DNA of 64,000 bases from Photobacterium sanctipauli (GCF_003026495.1 NZ_PYMA01000014.1:1-64000), one strand, 5' to 3'. Positions 49,854 to 59,073 are shown, counted from the stretch's first letter. Translations and numbers: made by a program. Notes: a model not told the origin generated them from the letters alone.

Positions 49854-50044
49854 AGTGTGTTACTCCATAATTCTAATTATTAATAGAGCCAAGCGTTGTG
49901 AGAGCGGCCATTGATGAATAAGAATTGGAGATCATGGTAAGGATAGCAAAAAGATGACTGTTCGCATTTTAAAGCAAAAAGTTTATTGTTTTGGATCAAT
50001 TGTGAAAAATTAAGAATGGGATTTGGTTTATATTTATAACTATA

Positions 50045-50070
50045 TACCCCTTTTTGGGTATTTAGGGGTA
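50045..50070. promoter_or_regulatory. NarL/NarP-type heptamer repeat in the nrfA-nrfB gap
   Basis: TACCCCTTTTTGGGTA has the 7-2-7 form of paired NarP/NarL heptamers (TACYYMT and its inverse) with one mismatch. A third inverted heptamer, AGGGGTA, follows at 50064-50070. It lies about 190 bases from the nrfA start, in the 546-base gap between nrfA and nrfB. Confidence 0.55.
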
Positions 50071-50139
50071 GGTGAAATGCTGCTTCATACCTCTTTGTAA
50101 TTAGAATAAATAAAACAGCATCTTATCCCGTTCATTTAA

Positions 50140-50153
50140 TTGATCTAAATCAG
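50140..50153. promoter_or_regulatory. FNR-like site in the nrfA-nrfB gap
   Basis: TTGATCTAAATCAG agrees with the FNR consensus TTGAT-N4-ATCAA in nine of ten positions. FNR with NarP is the known control of nrf genes in enteric bacteria and Vibrio, under oxygen limitation with nitrite. It could serve either divergent arm. I see nothing else I can name in the rest of this AT-rich gap (49854-50399). Confidence 0.6.
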
Positions 50154-50399
50154 TAAATCGGCTTATTCAATCCTTCCTTAGTGGTATTTATTAATTGATG
50201 CATGTTTTCACATCTTGAAATATCGTTTAATATTAATGTTGTTAAGCGTTGTGGCTTATTGTTGATGAAAATAAGAATCGATATCAATTAAGGTGTTTTT
50301 ACACTGGTATTTATCGGTGCATTTCGTTGCACTTAACTCTTTATATCAACGCCTATTACTTTTATTCAAAAGTAATTATGGAAGATGAAAAGGTGAAAA

Positions 50400-51002
50400 A
50401 TGGGCAATTATAAAGTAGCCCTAAATAGCATGGTGACGTTATTTGTTGCGATGTGTATTTGGGGTTTCTCAATCAATGTTGCCGCAGACTCACAATCGAC
50501 AGAAGCCACAGCAGCAAACTCTTCTGTTAGCCAATCTGAGTCAGGTAGACATGTTGTCGATTTTATCCGTGACCGTGATTACGCGTGTACGCAATGTCAC
50601 AAGGATGAAAAAGACATGCTTAAAGGCGCTCATAGTGAAGCGCTACATCCCGAAACCAGTCGAAGCGTTACTTGTGTCGACTGCCATAGCAATATCGGCA
50701 AAAACCACCGTGTAGATGGTTCTGTTGTGACTAAATTTGCACCGTCGCAATCCGTTGCGGGCAGTGAGAAGCCGGCAAGTGACGTGGCTTGGATCACTAA
50801 GCAAAACGAATCATGCATGAACTGCCATGAGCCTAAGCTATTAAGCGAAGCTGACTGGACCCATGATGTGCATGCATTAGATCTGTCTTGTGCATCTTGC
50901 CATAACATCCACCCAGAAACTGATCCAATGAAAGCGATCGAGAGAAAGCCAAGAATCAAGCTTTGTGTCGACTGCCACTCTGATCAGATAAAAGAAGAGT
51001 AG
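50400..51002 (+). CDS. nrfB: Pentahaem cytochrome c electron donor NrfB
   Basis: A 200-residue periplasmic cytochrome with a signal peptide (residues 1-29, ending SINVAA) and five CxxCH haem sites: CTQCH, CVDCH, CMNCH, CASCH and CVDCH. NrfB passes electrons from the NrfCD membrane complex to NrfA. It starts behind AAAGGTG and is nine bases from nrfC. The Ser/Ala/Gln-rich stretch after the signal peptide is a likely flexible linker. Confidence 0.92.
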   Translation: MGNYKVALNSMVTLFVAMCIWGFSINVAADSQSTEATAANSSVSQSESGRHVVDFIRDRDYACTQCHKDEKDMLKGAHSEALHPETSRSVTCVDCHSNIGKNHRVDGSVVTKFAPSQSVAGSEKPASDVAWITKQNESCMNCHEPKLLSEADWTHDVHALDLSCASCHNIHPETDPMKAIERKPRIKLCVDCHSDQIKEE

Positions 51003-51010
51003 GGGCGATT

Positions 51011-51700
51011 ATGACGTGTTCAAGACGTAATTTTTTGGCAGGCGCTGGTGCAGTTATTTTTACAACAGGTGTTGGCGTTAATGCCCTTGCTGGCCGCAAG
51101 ACATTAGCCAATACAATGGAAGACGGTAAGAAGCGCTATGGCATGGTACACGATGAAACATTGTGTATTGGCTGTACAGCGTGTACCGACGCGTGCCGTG
51201 AAGTAAACGATGTACCTGAAGGGGTTTCCCGCTTAGAAATCGTTCGCAGTGAGCCTCAGGGCGAATACCCGAATGTTGACTACAAGTTTACGCGTATCTC
51301 TTGTCAGCATTGTGAAAACGCACCTTGTGTGCATGTTTGCCCAACGGGTGCTGCATTTAAAGATGAAGAAAACGGCATTGTTGATGTCGATAACTTCAAG
51401 TGCGTAGGTTGTGGCTACTGCTTAGCAGCTTGTCCTTACCAGATCCGTTTCTTCAACCCTGAAACAAAATCTGCTGATAAGTGTGACTTCTGTAAGAAGA
51501 CTAACTTGAAAGAAGGTAAGCAGCCGGCTTGTGTTGAATCATGCCCAACGAAAGCGCTGACTTTCGGTGATCTGAATGATCCGAATAGTGAAATTAGCCA
51601 GCTGATCGTTGAAAAGCCTGTGTATCGCCAAAAAGTGGAACTAGGGACTCAGCCTAAGATGTTTAAGGTGCCACATGGAAAAGGGGAGATAAAAGGATGA
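51011..51700 (+). CDS. nrfC: 4Fe-4S ferredoxin-type protein NrfC
   Basis: A 229-residue periplasmic iron-sulfur protein with a twin-arginine signal (SRRNFLAGAGA) and four 4Fe-4S clusters: CIGCTACTDAC, CQHCENAPCVHVCP, CVGCGYCLAACPYQ and CDFCKK...CVESCP. This is the usual DMSO-reductase beta-subunit pattern. It passes electrons from NrfD to NrfB. Its stop overlaps the nrfD start by four bases. Confidence 0.94.
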   Translation: MTCSRRNFLAGAGAVIFTTGVGVNALAGRKTLANTMEDGKKRYGMVHDETLCIGCTACTDACREVNDVPEGVSRLEIVRSEPQGEYPNVDYKFTRISCQHCENAPCVHVCPTGAAFKDEENGIVDVDNFKCVGCGYCLAACPYQIRFFNPETKSADKCDFCKKTNLKEGKQPACVESCPTKALTFGDLNDPNSEISQLIVEKPVYRQKVELGTQPKMFKVPHGKGEIKG

Positions 51701-52653
51701 GTACATTTGCAGATGCCTTTTATTTTGATTCGCTAGTGTGGGACTGGATCATCGCGGTATACCTATTTTTAGCCGGTATGTCTGCGGGTGCAGTTATGAT
51801 TGCCATTTACCTTAAGCGCAAGGTGATCGAAGGTGACCCGAGCACCAATGGGATTATTAAGGCAACGGCCATTCTTGCACCGTTCGGTATCATCGTCGGC
51901 CTGCTGATCTTGGTATTCCACCTGACGAAGCCGTGGTCGTTCTGGAAGATCATGATCTTCTATAACCCGAGCTCGGTGATGTCGATGGGTGTCATCCTGT
52001 TCCAGGTTTACATGGTTGTGTTGTTCGCTTGGATTGCCATTATCTTTAAAGATGAGCTGATGAAGCTGCTTAACGGCCGCTTCCCAATTGTTGATAAGGT
52101 AATGGGCGTGATCACCCGCTTTGAAAATAGCCTTGAGCTGTTCCTTGGTTTCTTGGCATTGATCCTTGCGGCATACACTGGCTTCCTACTATCTGCACTA
52201 CAGACATATCCGCTACTGAACAACCCGGTACTGCCAGTACTGTTCCTGTTCTCTAGCCTGTCTTCTGGTGCGGCTGCGTGTATCTTGTTTGGTGTGGTGT
52301 TCTTCAAGGAGTCAGCGCACAGCGCAAGTACGCAATGGATCCACAAGTTTGAGCGTCCAGTTGTGATGTTTGAGCTGTTTATTATCTTTGCGTTCTTCAC
52401 TGGCCTTTACTTTGGCGGCGGCCAGAGCACGGCAGCAGCCATGGCAGCTATCGGTGGCGGCTTCTGGGCATCTTGGTTCTGGTATGGGGTGATTGGCATG
52501 GGAATGCTGGTACCACTTGGCCTGAATCACTTTAGTCCAGCGGGCGTTCGTCATAACAAGGCATTTATTATGCTGGTAACGACCTTAAGTTTGATCGGGG
52601 TACTGATGTTACGTACCTTCATCCTTTATGCTGGTCAAATGACAACGCTGTAA
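51697..52653 (+). CDS. nrfD: Membrane quinol-oxidising subunit NrfD
   Basis: A 318-residue integral membrane protein with eight helices, of the NrfD/PsrC family, which oxidises menaquinol and hands electrons to the NrfC clusters. Recognisable segments are WDWIIAVYLFLAGMSAGAVM at the start, LLILVFHLTKPWSFWKIM, and GVVFFKESAHSASTQW. It overlaps nrfC, as usual for this pair. Confidence 0.93.
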   Translation: MSTFADAFYFDSLVWDWIIAVYLFLAGMSAGAVMIAIYLKRKVIEGDPSTNGIIKATAILAPFGIIVGLLILVFHLTKPWSFWKIMIFYNPSSVMSMGVILFQVYMVVLFAWIAIIFKDELMKLLNGRFPIVDKVMGVITRFENSLELFLGFLALILAAYTGFLLSALQTYPLLNNPVLPVLFLFSSLSSGAAACILFGVVFFKESAHSASTQWIHKFERPVVMFELFIIFAFFTGLYFGGGQSTAAAMAAIGGGFWASWFWYGVIGMGMLVPLGLNHFSPAGVRHNKAFIMLVTTLSLIGVLMLRTFILYAGQMTTL

Positions 52654-52710
52654 CACGTAGTATTATAATCGCCACGGCATGCGCTGTGGCGATTACTGAA
52701 AGGAAACACA

Positions 52711-54678
52711 ATGCTCCCTGAAGTTGGACATTTTGCCCTAATCGTAGGGATGGTTTTAGCAATTCTGGGTTCTCTTGTCCCAGTTGTTGGTTTAGTCAAA
52801 AAGGATTCATACCTTACCCGCTACGCTTGGCCGTTAAGTTATGGCGCCTTTATATTTATCGCGATCTCTATATTCATCCTCGGGGCAGGGTTTGCACTGG
52901 ACGACTTTTCTGTTGCCTACATTACCCATCATTCTAATACCCAGTTACCTGTTTTCTTCAAGCTAGCCGCGGTATGGGGCGGGCATGAAGGGTCATTTCT
53001 GTTCTGGCTTTTCTCCTTGGCATTCTGGGCTGCGGCGGTGGCTTGGGTTTGTCGTAAGCGGGATGAAGCCTTTATGGCTCGGGTACTGATCACCCTCTCT
53101 GTCCTTGTCGCTTTATTCAGTGCATTCGTATTATTTTCCTCGAACCCGTTTGAGCGGCTATTTCCGGTACCAATGGAGGGGCGGGATCTTAACCCGATGC
53201 TGCAAGATGTCGGCCTCATTTTCCACCCGCCAATGCTGTACTTGGGCTATGTCGGTTTTGCTGTCAGCTTTGCCTTTGCGGTGGCGGCATTGACCTCAAA
53301 AGAAGCGCAAACTAACTGGGCGAAGTGGAGCCGACCGTGGACGCTAGCGTCCTGGGTATTTCTTACCGGCGGTATTGCTTTGGGCTCGTGGTGGGCGTAT
53401 TACGAGCTAGGCTGGGGCGGCTGGTGGTTCTGGGATCCGGTTGAAAATGCCTCTTTGATGCCTTGGCTAACCGGGACAGCCTTGTTGCACTCACTGATGA
53501 TAACGGAGCAACGACGGGCCTTGATTGGTTGGAGCTTGCTACTGGCTATTTTTACCTTCTCGTTGAGCTTGTTGGGCACTTTTATTGTTCGTTCAGGCGT
53601 GTTGACTTCGGTCCATGCTTTTGCGGTTGATCCAACCCGTGGAGTCATCTTACTGTCGATTCTGGCGTTGATCTTGGTGGTTGCACTCAGCCTGTTTGCC
53701 ATTAAGTCGGCACAGTATTTTGTGCCGGCAAAGTTTGGTTTCCTATCGAAAGAAGCCATGTTCATGATTGGCAATAGCTTGTTTGCTGTTGCGACTATCA
53801 CCGTACTATTGGGCACCTTCTATCCCCTTGTTTTCCAAGCGCTGGGAATGGGGAACATTTCGGTGGGCGCCCCGTATTTCAATGCCATGTTTGTGCCGAT
53901 GAGTTTCGTGTTGTTTTTCTTCATGGGCTTTGGCGTGTTGATCCGTTGGCATCGTGTCACCATGGATGATTTGATCACCCGAACATTGGCGCCAATGTCG
54001 GTCTCGATCGTTCTGGGCGTTGCACTGTCGGTGATGTTTGAGCGTGGGGTGAATATTGTTGTTTGCTTTGCCTTTATTACCGCGATTTGGGTTGCTTTTA
54101 CTGCCTTGCAGGCTTTCTTTCTTCGGGTTAAAAAACGTCGCTCGAAGGGCTTGAACGGTATCGTTTGGAAGCAGGCGGCAATGGTGATTGCCCATGTCGG
54201 CGTGGCTATTAGCATTATTGGTGCGGCCTTGGTAAGCCACTACGATATAGAAACCAGCGATAAGATGGGGCCGGGTGATAGCGTCCAACTGGGTGAGTAT
54301 ACGTTTACCTACAATGAGACCGAGTTGCTTATCGGGCCGAACTATACCGCAGAGCAAGCCAATATCTTGGTGACCAAAGATGGCAAGCTAGAGGCCGTTA
54401 TCAAGCCACAGCGTCGTCACTATGCGGTACGTACCATGAACATGAGCGAGCCGGGTATCAAGTGGTACTGGCATGGTGATTTATACATTACCATGGGTGA
54501 AAAGCTTAACCGGACTGATTATGCCATGCGCATCCAATACAAGCCGTTTGTTCGTTGGCTGTGGCTGGGTGGTGTGCTAATGATGATCGGTGGCGCGATG
54601 GCTGTATGGAGCCTGAGAAAAGGGAAGGTTTCCCATAAGCAAATGGCGCCAGCGAAAACCATCGTGGTATGGAAGTAG
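52711..54678 (+). CDS. nrfE: Haem lyase subunit NrfE (CcmF family)
   Basis: A 655-residue CcmF/NrfE-type protein with about 15 membrane helices. The haem-handling WWD motif is WGGWWFWDPVENASLMPWL (near residue 235), and the periplasmic His-containing segments HPPMLYLGYVGF and HGEGSF-like GGHEGSFLFW are present. The length matches CcmF (647) more than E. coli NrfE (552), so it could also serve general cytochrome c maturation, but its place in the nrf operon favours attaching haem to the CWSCK site of NrfA. AAAGGA precedes the ATG. Confidence 0.85.
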   Translation: MLPEVGHFALIVGMVLAILGSLVPVVGLVKKDSYLTRYAWPLSYGAFIFIAISIFILGAGFALDDFSVAYITHHSNTQLPVFFKLAAVWGGHEGSFLFWLFSLAFWAAAVAWVCRKRDEAFMARVLITLSVLVALFSAFVLFSSNPFERLFPVPMEGRDLNPMLQDVGLIFHPPMLYLGYVGFAVSFAFAVAALTSKEAQTNWAKWSRPWTLASWVFLTGGIALGSWWAYYELGWGGWWFWDPVENASLMPWLTGTALLHSLMITEQRRALIGWSLLLAIFTFSLSLLGTFIVRSGVLTSVHAFAVDPTRGVILLSILALILVVALSLFAIKSAQYFVPAKFGFLSKEAMFMIGNSLFAVATITVLLGTFYPLVFQALGMGNISVGAPYFNAMFVPMSFVLFFFMGFGVLIRWHRVTMDDLITRTLAPMSVSIVLGVALSVMFERGVNIVVCFAFITAIWVAFTALQAFFLRVKKRRSKGLNGIVWKQAAMVIAHVGVAISIIGAALVSHYDIETSDKMGPGDSVQLGEYTFTYNETELLIGPNYTAEQANILVTKDGKLEAVIKPQRRHYAVRTMNMSEPGIKWYWHGDLYITMGEKLNRTDYAMRIQYKPFVRWLWLGGVLMMIGGAMAVWSLRKGKVSHKQMAPAKTIVVWK

Positions 54679-54722
54679 CGGCATGGTATATATAAAGGAC
54701 GTAGTAGCCCGATAAACTGCCT

Positions 54723-55277
54723 ATGAAAAAAGTAACTCGTTTTATTCCGCTGATTGCCGTGATCGCTGTTATTGGGATCATTGCTGTCTCAATGAGCAAT
54801 GATCAACCTTCTTCTTTGGCAAGGGTAGAGAAGACGCCTATTCCACAGTTCCAAGTGCCGACGTTTTCACCAACAGCAGTGCTTGCCAGTGAGTCTATGT
54901 TCAAAGACAGGCTGACGCTTTTGAACGTTTGGGCGTCGTGGTGTGCAGTGTGCCAGTCAGAGCACCCGTTCTTGATGTCCTTGGCTGAAAGCAAGCGTAT
55001 CGACATCGTCGGGTTAAATTACCGAGATAGCATGATTGACGCCCGTGGCATTTTGCAGCGTACTGGCAATCCTTATCACACTGTTTTGTATGACCCTAAG
55101 GGGCAACTGGCGTTGGATTTAGGAGTATACGGTACGCCGGAAAGCTATTTGGTCGATCAGCAAGGCAATATCCGCTACCGTTATTCGGGGGCACTGGATG
55201 AGCAAATTTGGCAGGAACAATTTGAGCCTGTGATTCAATTGATTAAGGAACAGCAAGATGCAAGCGTCAGTGGTTGA
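54723..55277 (+). CDS. DsbE/CcmG-like thiol-disulfide oxidoreductase of the nrf haem lyase operon
   Basis: A 184-residue thioredoxin-fold protein anchored by an N-terminal helix (FIPLIAVIAVIGIIAV). The active site is NVWASWCAVCQSEHP (WCAVC) and the cis-Pro loop is VYGTPESYLVD, as in CcmG/DsbE. It keeps apocytochrome cysteines reduced for haem attachment. It lies between nrfE and nrfF in the same operon, so it is the dedicated reductant (an arrangement I recall from other gamma-proteobacteria). It overlaps nrfF by 20 bases. Confidence 0.85.
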   Translation: MKKVTRFIPLIAVIAVIGIIAVSMSNDQPSSLARVEKTPIPQFQVPTFSPTAVLASESMFKDRLTLLNVWASWCAVCQSEHPFLMSLAESKRIDIVGLNYRDSMIDARGILQRTGNPYHTVLYDPKGQLALDLGVYGTPESYLVDQQGNIRYRYSGALDEQIWQEQFEPVIQLIKEQQDASVSG

Positions 55278-55776
55278 TGGTTCGATGAAATCGCATGGGC
55301 GTGGTGTCAGGGCATTCATAGGGTTAGTGTTAGGCGGGCTGGTCTCTTTACTGGTTAGCTTGAGCTTTACGGCTTCGGCGCAAGTTGATCAGATTTTTGT
55401 TGGTGCTGACAGCAAGGTTGTCGAAAGTGTAGAAACCTTCAAGTTCCGCTCCCAAGCGGATCAGCGACGTGCCATTGAGCTTTCTCGTCGACTTCGCTGT
55501 CCACAATGCCAGAACCAAAACCTGATTGAATCCAACTCTCCGGTAGCAAAAGATTTAAGGCTAGTTGTTTATCAGATGGTGAATAAGGGTAAGACAGACA
55601 GTGAGATTGTCGAATACATGACTTCTCGCTTCGGGGATTTTGTGCTTTATAAGCCAAGGTTATCACCACAGACTTACTTGTTGTGGGGGGGGCCTATCCT
55701 GCTCGTCTTAATTTTTGGTGCCATTATTTTTGTGACAGTCCGCCGGCAGCAGCGCTCGGCTGAAAAGGAAGTTTAA
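55258..55776 (+). CDS. nrfF: Haem lyase subunit NrfF (CcmH family)
   Basis: A 172-residue CcmH/NrfF-type protein. After a signal-like hydrophobic segment (GLVLGGLVSLLVSLSFTASA) comes the redox motif LRCPQCQNQN (CxxC, residues about 81-84), the three-helix bundle (SPVAKDLRLVVYQMVNKGKT), YMTSRFGDFVLYKPR and a C-terminal anchor helix. It delivers reduced apocytochrome to NrfE. The ATG at 55258 is followed by another in frame at 55285, either of which may be used. The last gene of the nrf set; a VOC gene follows at once. Confidence 0.88.
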   Translation: MQASVVDGSMKSHGRGVRAFIGLVLGGLVSLLVSLSFTASAQVDQIFVGADSKVVESVETFKFRSQADQRRAIELSRRLRCPQCQNQNLIESNSPVAKDLRLVVYQMVNKGKTDSEIVEYMTSRFGDFVLYKPRLSPQTYLLWGGPILLVLIFGAIIFVTVRRQQRSAEKEV

Positions 55777-56175
55777 GTGCTCAAATCTATCCACCATGCG
55801 GCCATCATTTGTTCCAATTATGCCGTTTCCAAACACTTCTATGTTGATATTTTAGGCTTGAAAGTTTTTGCTGAACATTACCGAGAAGCACGGGATTCAT
55901 TCAAGTTAGATCTTGAATTGCCGGATGGTAGTCAGATTGAGTTGTTTTCTTTTCCTAACCCGCCTGAGAGGGTGAATGCGCCAGAGGCAAGGGGATTGCG
56001 GCATTTGGCTTTTGCGGTTGATTCGGTAACGCAGGTCGCCAGTTATCTAGAAAGCCGTGGCATAGAGGTGGAGCCCATCCGTGTTGATGAATGTACCGGT
56101 AAACAGTACACGTTTTTCAAAGATCCGGATGGACTGCCGCTCGAACTGTATCAAGCTGGGGGAATTGGCTTATAA
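55777..56175 (+). CDS. VOC-family (glyoxalase-like) protein, YaeR type
   Basis: A 132-residue vicinal-oxygen-chelate protein starting with GTG directly after the nrfF stop. It resembles E. coli YaeR along its length (IHHAAIICSNYAVSKHFYVD, YREARDSFKLDLELPDG, GLRHLAFAVD, FKDPDGLPLELYQ). Metal ligands are the His in HHAAI, Glu in IELFSF, His in RHLAF and Glu in LELYQ. YaeR is a proposed glyoxalase-like enzyme without a proven substrate. Cotranscription with the nrf genes is implied by spacing, but a link in function is not evident. Confidence 0.85.
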   Translation: MLKSIHHAAIICSNYAVSKHFYVDILGLKVFAEHYREARDSFKLDLELPDGSQIELFSFPNPPERVNAPEARGLRHLAFAVDSVTQVASYLESRGIEVEPIRVDECTGKQYTFFKDPDGLPLELYQAGGIGL

Positions 56176-56202
56176 GGATCAGTCCGAGCTGGGTATTAGG
56201 TG

Positions 56203-56403
56203 CTAGTTTAAAATGCCTGTTAGCAGGGCTGCAAAGACAAGGCTTGCAACACCGTAGAAGCCGAACTCAATGCGCGACTCGGTAGCCGTCATCTCGTCTG
56301 TCGACTTGGCGGTTGCCATGGTGAAGAATGACCCACCAGATAGGCCAATAAGCAGGACGATAAGGCCAAACAGCAATCCTTCAATTAAAAATGTTAATTC
56401 CAT
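56203..56403 (-). CDS. Small two-helix membrane protein
   Basis: A 66-residue protein with two hydrophobic segments (LIEGLLFGLIVLLIGLSGGS and YGVASLVFAALLTGIL) joined by a Thr/Glu-rich loop. AAGGAC precedes the ATG at a good distance, which supports real translation. I do not recognise a family. It converges on the VOC gene and is not in an operon. Confidence 0.6.
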   Translation of the reverse strand: MELTFLIEGLLFGLIVLLIGLSGGSFFTMATAKSTDEMTATESRIEFGFYGVASLVFAALLTGILN

Positions 56404-56613
56404 CTAAATGTCCTTGTAGCACGGGATAATACACTTGACGTGGAATAATACACAGCTAATTGCATTTGGCAATCGATAAATTTCGAGATTATACCTAGTA
56501 TAAACAGGGTTTTAATTACTTATTGAGTTGCTTTGCATTCATATGCATAAAAGCATTTAAAAACACAAAAGTATGAAATGGCTTGATAAGTTTGATTGTG
56601 GTGAAAAAGGAAT

Positions 56614-56634
56614 GAGCCCTAACGAGTAGGGCTC
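56614..56634 (-). terminator. Rho-independent terminator of the PLP deaminase gene
   Basis: GAGCCCTA and TAGGGCTC form an 8-bp stem with a 5-base loop. On the minus strand it is followed by ATTCCTTTTTC. It lies about 60 bases beyond the stop at 56697. The rest of the gap 56404-56613 is AT-rich with no feature I can name. Confidence 0.7.
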
Positions 56635-56696
56635 AGGTTTTAGTCATCGTGAATCGATAACGATAGATTTATACCTTATTGGTATATGCGGGGCCG

Positions 56697-57971
56697 TTAG
56701 AAGCAGGTCTCGACAAATTGGTGAACATTATGCGCTTCATCGGCGACACAAATGTATTTCCACTTATCGAAGGTTAGGCAAGGGTGAGATGTTGAGAAGG
56801 CGATAATATCACCAACTGCAAGATCACTGCCTTCTGGAACCGTCACGAAGGTGTGCTGATCCATAATGGCCGTTGCGACTAAGCCCTGCACGGCGATTTC
56901 TGCACCATCACGGTATCCACGCTCTGGGATCGGTAGGCCAGCATCAAATGCTACATCGCGCTTGCCCAAGCCGATCACGGCTTTGTTTGGCTCCGGTCGA
57001 GAAATAACGTAAGCCCATACTTCAAGGGCCGACTCAAGGTTGCCACCCAAATCACAAGCATAGCCTTGGTTCTTCTGGGCGCGCGCCATCACCAGATCCT
57101 GTGCATCTTGGTAGATACCCGTATCGTGGATCAGGTAGCAGCCTGGACGAATGATGGCATTGAGATGCTGACAAGCAGCGAAGCTTTCTGCCACAACGTC
57201 ATACCATGCTGAACCGGCACCGGTAACAATCGGGTGCTGTTCTGTGATCAACTTGTTTTCCGCCAGTTTCTCAACGGTTTTCACCGTTGTGGCCAGAAAC
57301 TGTCGAATATCGTCCTCGGCGTTATCACCGTGGATCACGCCTTCGTAAACTTCAAGGCCGGCGAGGTTGAGGCTATCCAGTTGGCTGACATGCTTGGCTA
57401 GGGCAACCACTTCTTCAGGGTTGCGGCAACCACAGCGACCACCTTCAACACCAAACTCAATCAACACATTTGGCTTAACGTCGTGTTGGCTGAAATATTG
57501 ATGTAGCTGATCAGCATTTGCCACCGAATCAACACAGCAATAGAAGTTCACACCGTATTGTTCAATGGTTTGTTTCACCATTGCCATGTTGGCTTTACCC
57601 ACAAGCTGGTTTGCCATCATGATGTTTTTTGCCCCAGCTTCCGCAGCAACTTGTGCGTGTGGTGCTGTCGCGACTGTCACTCCCCATGCGCCAGCTTCGA
57701 GTTGTTGTTCGAAGAAGGCAGGTGTCATGGTGGTTTTACCATGCGGCGATAGTTTTACCTGGTGGTGGTTGGCGAATTGCTGCATCCACTTAAGGTTGTT
57801 CTCAAGCGATTGTTGCTTGATCACTGCTGCAGGTAGGCTGATCTCCTCGGTAATTAGGCTGTATTTTCCCTCCGTTTTTTCATCCACCCATACCCCTTTG
57901 GTGCCTGCGGGAAATTTTTTGTGATGGATCTCTTGGTATTTACTAACATGCTTTTTATTTGCTTGGGTCAT
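56697..57971 (-). CDS. PLP-dependent D-amino-acid deaminase (D-serine dehydratase/D-threonine aldolase-like fold)
   Basis: A 424-residue protein of the alanine-racemase-fold group that includes eukaryotic-type D-serine dehydratase and D-threonine aldolase. The PLP lysine lies in LSPHGKTTMTP (near residue 78). IEFGVEGGRCGCRN and GAGSAWYD follow, and the C-terminal metal site HPCLTFDKW has the His and Cys seen in zinc-dependent D-serine dehydratase. It eliminates water or ammonia from a beta-hydroxy-D-amino acid. Given kdgK and eda in the same cluster, D-glucosaminate (giving 2-keto-3-deoxygluconate) is the best inferred substrate. Divergent from the RpiR gene. Confidence 0.78.
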   Translation of the reverse strand: MTQANKKHVSKYQEIHHKKFPAGTKGVWVDEKTEGKYSLITEEISLPAAVIKQQSLENNLKWMQQFANHHQVKLSPHGKTTMTPAFFEQQLEAGAWGVTVATAPHAQVAAEAGAKNIMMANQLVGKANMAMVKQTIEQYGVNFYCCVDSVANADQLHQYFSQHDVKPNVLIEFGVEGGRCGCRNPEEVVALAKHVSQLDSLNLAGLEVYEGVIHGDNAEDDIRQFLATTVKTVEKLAENKLITEQHPIVTGAGSAWYDVVAESFAACQHLNAIIRPGCYLIHDTGIYQDAQDLVMARAQKNQGYACDLGGNLESALEVWAYVISRPEPNKAVIGLGKRDVAFDAGLPIPERGYRDGAEIAVQGLVATAIMDQHTFVTVPEGSDLAVGDIIAFSTSHPCLTFDKWKYICVADEAHNVHQFVETCF

Positions 57972-58023
57972 TTATTATTCTCCTAACATAGCCTTCAGGC
58001 CTTGTTATTACTGCTTTAGAGCG

Positions 58024-58059
58024 GTTTGATAATATTACTGGTGTTAGAAAGTATCAAAC
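58024..58059. promoter_or_regulatory. Inverted repeat between the deaminase and the RpiR regulator
   Basis: GTTTGATA and TATCAAAC are exact inverted repeats with a 20-base spacer, about two helical turns between matching faces. The site lies in the 173-base gap between divergent genes, close to where both promoters should be, and is the likely operator of the RpiR-type protein. Confidence 0.55.
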
Positions 58060-58144
58060 ATTGCTGGTTGTTTTGTGCTGTTTCTCACTGTTTTACCCAA
58101 GCCCTGAATTTATTATTTGTCTTGTCGAGAGAAAGGTGAAAGCC

Positions 58145-59008
58145 GTGACAATCGAAGTTGATATTGTTTCAAGAATTACAGAACGCTTTTCGCAGTTACG
58201 CGAGGCAGAAAAGAAAGTCGCCCGACTGGTCATCGATGATCTAGCCGGGGCTTCAGGGGCAAGTATTAGCCAACTTGCTGAAGAAGCGGGTGTGAGTGAA
58301 GCCACCATTACCCGATTTGCCAAAGCGGTGGGTTGTAAGAACGTACGCGATTTGAAGTTAAAGCTGGCACAGTCATTGGCGATAGGTCAGCGATTTATAC
58401 ACGAAGCACCAGACCAATCAGGTATTCAAGGTGTCTACGAGTCAATCAAGAACGTTATCAATATCAACCGCAAGATTGTTAACGAGGATGACATCGCGAC
58501 AGCCGTCGACTTGCTACAAAACGCCCGCCAGATTCTGGCAGTGGGAATGGGAGGCGGCTCGACCATGTTATCCCAAGAGCTTCAGTTCCGTTTGTTTAGG
58601 TTGGGTTACCCTGTCACAGCCTATAACGATGGCCTGCTAGCTCGAATGGTTGCCTCAACGGTTGACCCAAACGATGTGATGGTAGTGATTTCTGCCACGG
58701 GTTATACCCCTGAGGTTGTGGAGCCTGCTTCGATAGCAAAACAATACGGCGTGAAAGTGATTGCGATTACGCCAAAAGATTCACCACTGGGTGAACTGAG
58801 TGATTTAGTTCTGCCTGTAGTGACGAAAGAGACAGATTTTATCTACAAACCATCGGCCTCGCGTTACGCGATGATGGCATTGATAGATGTATTGTCGACA
58901 GAGCTTGCCTTGAGCCACAAGCGTCGTACCAGAGACAAGTTACGACGATTAAAACTGGCGCTGGATAGCCACCGAGGTGGTGAAGATAGGCAGCCTCTCG
59001 GCGATTAA
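58145..59008 (+). CDS. RpiR/MurR-family transcriptional regulator
   Basis: A 287-residue regulator. The N-terminal helix-turn-helix is SISQLAEEAGVSEATITRFA (residues about 43-62), and the C-terminal part is an SIS sugar-phosphate domain (LAVGMGGGSTMLSQELQFRL; DVMVVISATGYTPEVVEPAS). Such proteins sense phosphosugars; KDPG or a related compound would fit this cluster. I start at the GTG at 58145, eight bases after AAAGG, since the open frame farther upstream (to 58061) reads as a hydrophobic stretch foreign to the family. Confidence 0.85.
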   Translation: MTIEVDIVSRITERFSQLREAEKKVARLVIDDLAGASGASISQLAEEAGVSEATITRFAKAVGCKNVRDLKLKLAQSLAIGQRFIHEAPDQSGIQGVYESIKNVININRKIVNEDDIATAVDLLQNARQILAVGMGGGSTMLSQELQFRLFRLGYPVTAYNDGLLARMVASTVDPNDVMVVISATGYTPEVVEPASIAKQYGVKVIAITPKDSPLGELSDLVLPVVTKETDFIYKPSASRYAMMALIDVLSTELALSHKRRTRDKLRRLKLALDSHRGGEDRQPLGD

Positions 59009-59073
59009 CCGCCACCGAAAGTCATGCATTTCGGGAGCGGTAATGAAGTAGCAGTTAGAGAGAAGGAAGAGTC

